64,000 nt of DNA from Reticulitermes lucifugus (taxonomy: Eukaryota; Arthropoda; Insecta; Blattodea; Rhinotermitidae): positions 68,711-132,710 of the forward strand of contig JAKCWW010000199.1 of NCBI GenBank assembly GCA_026260175.1, in the 5' to 3' direction. A program made the position numbers and the translations under genes. How positions within the stretch are numbered: position 1 is the stretch's first letter; the number at the start of each line of letters is the position of its first letter. Below the pieces are notes generated by a model, which had not been told where the DNA came from, ran no database searches, and saw only the letters and a program-made list of their open reading frames with translations. Shown here piece after piece: positions 58,111 to 64,000 of this stretch.

Positions 58111-61100
58111 TGTAATCTTCCCTCCGAATCCCCACGCTAGAGAATGAACCCTTGTAAGCTGTCAGCTACTGCTGCAATCTGAGGACGAGCTATGACATTA
58201 AGTGTAACTGGGCATTATGGTCACATATATAGGACTGTAATTGCATGTCCTTCATGAAGCAACCAGGCACGACACATAACACAGAACACACGCATCGTAT
58301 AAGCTAGCTTGGAACTGCTGCTCCAGTATACATGCACAAATCATTCTCGTACACAAACACAAACCCTTTTCCTATTTTCCAAAATGCACAAAGCGTGGCA
58401 GTACCAGTCCACCTCTAGAGGATATTGTTAGCTGTAACTTTTGAACGTGTTACAGTGTTTGGTGTAGAATATGAGTAGCTTCCCCCTCCCCCGAACTCCT
58501 GCCATAGAAACCACTGTCTGCCTGAATTAATGAAACAGACACGATTGCATTTGCACAGGATGCGTGTTTTCGGAAATAACATTCCGCTTCGATAGGTTTT
58601 GGCCGGCCTGTTTTGCGATTGAGCCCTGCTATAAACCGACGAGGTAGCCTGTCTGTGTGTTCCCTCTGTTCTGTGGTTTACTCTAACGTTCTGCATCCCG
58701 CAGTATCTGACAGATGAGCTCTTTAAGTGCAACTGTTGATGCTATTGATATTATTCCTGCTTCAGTAATATTGTATCGTCTTTGTTATCCGTTCATGTCA
58801 TCTCTCTATTGAATACTAACCTACACATTACGTAATGTCTTTGGACGAATTTATGAGGGAAATAATGGCTGCTTACTCTGAGAGCCTTACGAAATTTACA
58901 CACTCTTTGCGGGATAAATGCAGAATTTCGGTGGTAACGGAGATGGCACATACAGCTAGCAGAGTGCTTTAAACGATTACTCTACCATACTAGACTGACT
59001 TTACAGCTGTGATATTTTCACCTTCCCTATAAAAAAATTATTCTTCAAATGTCTCATCCTTCAGTCACTTAAAGACATTCAGAAAAATATGGCGATAATA
59101 ATGAAATGACTTCACATTTATTCCAGACAGAGAATATACACGTGTACAAAGTCTGAAGTAAGCCACAACCACAACGTGCATTCCACAAAGACACACACAC
59201 ACACAGACGCATTCAACACACAATTACGATATCAGTCAAGTTCTTTATTTGTCATTTTCTGCTACTCCTACTAGGGTTGAGGTGTGCCCAATCGAAATCT
59301 TGTACCGTAGGCTCAATTATCCGCACGGATGCTTTCTATCAGTTATAAATAATACACTGTTGGCCAAGGAAAAAGGATCAGGGGTCGAGTGTGTTGCGGG
59401 CCCAATTACGTTGCGCAAATGAACCCAGAGCACGGAGGGGAGGGGGGGCAATCTGGTACGGAATCAGGAGAATAATGATACAATGCTCTCCCCTTACTCG
59501 CTTGCTCATATTTCTAATCATCGCTCGCCCAATTTAACGCAAGCAACCTCCGATTAATCCGAGATGTCACCCATCACAAACCATACGCAGTCGGCTACAG
59601 TGTACAGACACAAATGAAGACCCAAATTGTGACAGGAGTTATCGACATACTGAAAATAATAACTGAATACTGAAGCTAACTTTCCATTAATAAAACACAT
59701 ATGCCTATATGGATATTAGCCATCTGTGATGTAAACATTTACATTTAATTTCATAATTTTTTGATAACCTATATAGAGATACGTATTAAAGATTTTACTC
59801 TTTCCTTTTCTGGCATAACACCATATAAAATATTACATCCCCTAGTTCAAATCTTTCATTTACAGCAGAAATAACATTGGGAATTAAATACAGATTTCGG
59901 TTCCCACCACGTAGTTTCTTATTTCTTTCAAAGAAACGAGCAAGAAGTGACTATATATTTCAACACAAGATGTCAGATGCCACATTAGCCTATATGGCGA
60001 TTGGGTCGCTCCCACATCCTAAGTTGATATGGCAGTGGACCTGATAATGTAATAGGCCTGCCTGTCCTTAATAATAAATACTTCATATCTCGCATATTTC
60101 TTATGTCACATTAACCGACAACAGGAAAAAAGAGCAGGTCCAGTATATACATGTGAACTGCACAGTCGTACATTCTAAGTCAGTGAGTAAACTTCAAACT
60201 ACACTACTATCATCAGTGACACAGTCATAGAATGTTATAACATTACAAATATGAAGGGTTTTAGGTTTCAGGACGTCCATACTGTAGTGAATGCGATGTA
60301 AGTCAAGATGGTATGAAGACTTAACGTTTAGCACACGGGAGTTCAAAAGCCATATATATTTTCCCCTCTAACTCACCCCACTCGAGTAATCTACTCTCCT
60401 GCTCCTTCAACTTCCCTTGCCTGAGTCTATGATACAGAATTCTGCTGGAGTTATCCCGCAGTGGCCGTGGCCTTCCAGATAACGCTGTCGCCTATCTGTT
60501 CCCTCTCGCACATCTTCTCGTGTAGCCTATATGGGCTTTGTTGGCTAACAATTTATCGAAGTTGGTCATTTTGTTTTGTGTGAGTTGGGTGAAATGAGGT
60601 ACAGCTTGAAAACATAGATTCTTATTCACTTTAGCAATGAATTGCTTGAAATTAAAACAAAGTAGTAGGATTATGTTGCATCCTAATACAGATATACCAC
60701 ATCTATTATTAAATTGACCGTACGTTGTTGATGCCTCTAATGCTCCTTGTAGGTCTAGCGAAATTCTAATTATTAGCGACCACTTGAAGACATATTCGTA
60801 GATGAGGAGACAATAATAAAATGGATTTTAAGAAACAGGGTGTGAGGGTAAGGATTGGATTCAATTGGCTAAGGGCAGGATTCAATGGCGGGCTTATGGG
60901 CACACTGTAATGAAACTTAAAATTCCATAAAGGAGAAATTCTTAAGAGCTGAGTGAGCTCCTCTTCTTCTCCGCGAAGTTACGTGCATTCTGTGAGGCCT
61001 TCTGTGTTATGGTATGACAGGAAACTGGTTCTTAGACTATTCCAAAACTCTTCTTTTGATTGCAGAATTTCAACTTAATAGACCTAATCTCAAAAAGGAT

Positions 61101-62014
61101 TGGAAGATCATTATAAATGGTGAGGTGCCTAGTGGCATATGCCTGGAAGATACAGGAAAATGAAGACACTGCTCATTGCTATGATGACTAACCTCAGGAC
61201 AGAGCTTTGCATCCAGAATCTCCTGAATGCAGCACAGGAATCCTAGTCAGTCGAATGAGATATTATCCTTATTGGAATTAAAACTTCACGACTGTTACAT
61301 AACCTAGAAACGGATGAGAGTGAGCGGTGAGATGCACACTTGGGCCACTGAAGACAGAAGCCCAGTGGGTGGCCCAAAGGGGCGGTATGATCATGATGAC
61401 GCACAAAAAAAATCACTTTCCATCCCTGAAATCCAACACAGTCATTTACTTCATAGCTGGTCACTCTGCAGTCTGATCTATTCCCGCTCCAATCTTCAGG
61501 TCCGAGCCTGGTAGTTATAATGTTTGCGAAACTGATAATAGGCGGGTGGTCTGTGGACACCAAAGGCTAACCATTATCAGAAACTTCCCAAGCCAGTCAG
61601 ATAGAAAGGCAAGGTGGAAGCTTGCAGCCCTCAACACGAAGATGAGCGCGGCTTAGGCTTCTGTTTGATGACTTCTGAAATTCCTTCTTTATTCTTCCTG
61701 CTTGCGTTCTTTGTTATCGGGGAGTAAATTGGGTCACATGGGGAAACGGATCATCGACCAAAGCGGGATGATATTCCTGAGATGTGGTCGAAGGCAGTGA
61801 CGTGTTAACACTACTGCCTGATAAATCTGAGCTGTAGCTGAAGTCAGTGGGGTTTCACAAACAGTACCACTTACTACGAATTATGATGCGTGGAGTATGT
61901 AAATAATCATTCATGATCAATTTCAATTGTTATTCGGTTATTTTCCAAGAGAATTTCAGTAGACTAAACCACAAAAGTCCTTCATTACAATAATCTTTCT
62001 CTCAGAAGCCAGCA
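58111..62014. other. No gene recognised; AC microsatellite inside
   Basis: An (AC)n tract of about 15 bases lies at 59191-59205. A 105-codon minus-strand frame (58415-58732) and a 106-codon one (61243-61563) show no recognisable domain. No repeat match was found in this 3.9-kb stretch, the second longest blank stretch here. Confidence 0.4.
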
Positions 62015-62185
62015 TTCATACATTCTGTAGTCTCTCTTACGACAGGCCCGCAGCCTCGTCCAAAGCGAGTTCTCCACAGGGTGCGATCTAGTGCTTCCTC
62101 TTTCAATTTCCAGTATCTTATTTTTTCCTTAAGGTCATCCAGTAGCTGCTTACGCCTTCTTCATCGTCTTCCCGTTATTTCCATT
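62015..62185 (-). mobile_element. LINE-B C-terminal fragment
   Basis: The minus strand encodes RRRKQLLDDLKEKIRYWKLK, EEALDRTLWRTRFGRG and CGPVVRETTE in one open frame. The same C-terminus, without the first block, is at 47950-48035. The stop that follows TTE in that copy is replaced here by a Cys codon. A stop lies just upstream of the first block. From memory, this is the end of a widespread insect LINE-type reading frame. The 90-codon plus-strand frame 62081-62353 is its shadow. Confidence 0.8.
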
Positions 62186-63004
62186 ACCGAAAAAATCTTA
62201 AAAACCAATCAAAAGAGTTGCCGGCAATTTTCTCAACACACGAGGGTCTTTTATCTGTGTTTCATATTGCTACCACATTATTCGGCTTCGAATAGCAAAG
62301 TAATAAGAAGAAAAAGCATAAATACTAGTGCACAGTCGTTCTTTCAAAAATAAATGGTCAACATTATGGTAGGTCTGTGTTGCTGTAATAATTCATATTA
62401 ACAGCTGATGTTACTGCAGTAATTACCCTCAAATTACACGTACATAATTAAGATCTCAGTGAAGAAAATATTGAAATTTCTCGTTCTAGAATAAAGATAC
62501 AAGTAATTTTCCAATTACTTCCTCAAATGTGCACATTATTACGACTGTCAATAACAATAAACAATAATAAAAACAATTCTTTTAAAATAAATTTTTCTCT
62601 TTCTCTCTCTCTGACTGCTGTCATAATTCAAGCACAATAACTCGCCTTCATTCGGTAAGTTAAAGTTTGGAATTTACTACGAAGTAAAGAAGAAAGACAA
62701 CAGAGACGGGAACTATACGGAAAGAGCCGATGAAATGTATTCATTTCCTCCATTGAACCCTAACCTGAACTTCTTACTTTATTTTTGCATCATTTCCTAT
62801 TTGTGACTCAAAACATGATGGTAATTAATCTGGCTAAAGCAAAGCAATTTGTAAACAGTGAAACGAAGTGCCTTAAAGGCACATAAGGTTTTTGAACAGC
62901 TCTTTGAATGTTGATTAATTAATGAGTGTTTAGGAAGGAAAGATGGAACCCTCGGATCACGATAGCAGCTTTTCAGTGTCGGTTAACACAGTTCATACCG
63001 TAAC
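62186..63004. other. No feature recognised
   Basis: AT-rich with a short CT tract near 62597-62612. No open frame or repeat match. Confidence 0.45.
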
Positions 63005-63260
63005 AGTTTATGATCTGTCTCTACTACCTTACGGATTTAGAAATCTGCAGAAAAGGCACGATATTGTCTAGACGGGATTGGATTTCAGTTAAAGAAGGGG
63101 TTATATTCTTCGCCATAACCTCCAGACCGAGAAAGAGGCCAACCCAACCTCCCATTCCATGGGTACTGAGGGTCCTTTTACCGGAAGCTGATGAGCGCAG
63201 CATAAGTGATTCAATTCGCATTACTCTTATGTTTTACATACACCTTCATGGCGAGGTGCC
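63005..63260 (+). mobile_element. SINE family I, degraded copy (uncertain)
   Basis: GGCCAACCCAACCTCCCATT, CCATGGGTACTGAGGGTCC and CCGGAAGCTGATGAGCG parallel GCCGACCCAGCCTCCTATAC, GCGTACCTGGTCTC and CCGTTGATAAGGCGG of the copy at 4969-5262. The shared translated phrase PTQPPI in both has no functional meaning. The tRNA head is hard to see. The 106-codon frame 63010-63330 overlaps it. Confidence 0.4.
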
Positions 63261-63419
63261 TAGACAAAATGAAACTTCACATTACGGACTGAAACTGTTT
63301 CAATCACAGACACCTATAGGCAAGCTGTAGCGCAACATTTGATTACATGAAATCTGTCTTTATTTTCTGGGAAATAAAATGTGAAAAATGAGTAAATCCA
63401 ACTAGGAACTGCTGGAGGA

Positions 63420-63960
63420 AGTGAAGGTTACTGGACTCATCTGAATTTGGTGACAAAGGTAAATTCCTTTCTCTCTCTGGAATCCCACACAACCAGCCAC
63501 TTTATATCCAAGAGTCAGCAGTGTTTAATGAACAGGAGCCTAGATGAGTTCAGAACTGTAAGAAAGTACTGAGAATGACAAGTCCTTGTTCATGCGGGAA
63601 TCAAACTTCATATCCGGGAACCAGCAGTGCTTACTGTAGAGGAGTCTGGCCGAGTGTAGAACTGATCTCGACGTACCAGCCAAGGGACAAGACCGGGAAT
63701 CGAACTTCATCCCCGGGAGTCAGTGGTTCTTACTAAATACGAGCATATGTCATTCTAGAACTAGTGTCGATGTGGTGGTGAAGGGACAAGTGCTTGTTTT
63801 TGATAGCATCGAACCCAGTCACTCCCTATGTGTAAGGGGACAATGACTGACTCCGGTTATTGTCGACTAGACGGACCCAGAGCCGATGTGGTGACGACTG
63901 CTAAGATCCCTGTCGGGAACAGAACCCATTCTGTCCAGCACATAGCCTCTTTTCTTAAGA
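63420..63960 (-). repeat. Tandem array of tRNA-like (SINE V) units, about five copies
   Basis: Anchors GGAATCCCAC (about 63478), GGGAATCAAAC (63596), GGGAATCGAAC (63695), AGCATCGAACCC (63804) and GGGAACAGAACCC (63914) recur at spacings of 99-118 bases. Each is the antisense of a B box. Other unit landmarks recur too: CCGGGA(A/G)(C/T)CAG..GTTCTTACT, CATTCTAGAACTAGTGTCGA, GATGTGGTGGTGAAGGGACA. Single copies of the same unit occur at 16260-16395, 52075-52165 and 57090-57195. Units are well diverged. Confidence 0.75.
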
Positions 63961-64000
63961 ATAAGTGTTCTCAACGCGAAGAAATGTAAATTAAAACATA

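Noticed and set aside
58415-58732. 105-codon minus-strand frame
   Set aside because: No domain, and no support from composition or neighbours; its length is expected by chance in 64 kb.
63420-63960. CRISPR-like array
   Set aside because: The units are diverged and contiguous, with no conserved short repeat separated by unique spacers, and the context is eukaryotic.

Overview
The window looks like non-genic nuclear DNA of an insect, most likely a cockroach or termite (Blattodea). That assignment is an inference. It rests on repeat families I recognise: tRNA-headed SINEs of the type common in termites and cockroaches, and LINE fragments whose translated C-termini (RRLKWAGHV, LEDNIK, DWIRLA, LWRTRFGRG) are common in polyneopteran genomes. 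The DNA is AT-rich, has a 72-N assembly gap (52340-52411), and open frames are almost all under 110 codons. I found no intact protein-coding gene, rRNA, functional tRNA, CRISPR array or operon. Everything I can support is a repeat or a broken mobile element.

Layout. From 1 to 15 kb the DNA is mostly unannotatable, with SINEs at 965-1115, 2209-2510 (with target-site duplication), 4603-4740 and 4969-5262, a possible hAT terminus near 7.4 kb, and LINE remnants near 3.4 and 11.6 kb. At 15.0-15.6 kb lies a 36-bp minisatellite of about 16.5 units, open in one frame on each strand. From 16 to 30 kb there are scattered SINE and LINE fragments, a pyrimidine tract, a CpG-dense patch and the first copy of an unclassified ~500-bp repeat. 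At 30.4-30.6 kb is a nested inverted repeat. From 32 to 38 kb is a repeat-rich stretch: two plus-strand LINE tails, a decayed Tc1/mariner-type transposase (34.6-35.1 kb), a minus-strand LINE tail with a TTAG-type tail, and a local duplication. From 40 to 49 kb there are more LINE tails, an AT-rich palindrome and the second ~500-bp repeat. From 51 to 58 kb are SINEs, including the one that holds the assembly gap, and further LINE tails. From 62 to 64 kb are a LINE-B tail, a degraded SINE and, at the right edge, a tandem array of tRNA-like units of about 100-118 bp.

How it fits together. There is no pathway here. The pattern is a layered repeat graveyard: one LINE family (LINE-A) left about fourteen 5'-truncated 3' ends, nearly all on the minus strand, and several Pol III-type SINE families are present. 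The orientation bias would fit an intron of a gene transcribed on the plus strand, but no exon was found. The most interesting structures are the hairpin at 30.4 kb, the minisatellite at 15 kb, the tRNA-like tandem array at 63.5 kb, the ~500-bp repeat pair, and an apparent excess of the palindrome TAGGCCTA.
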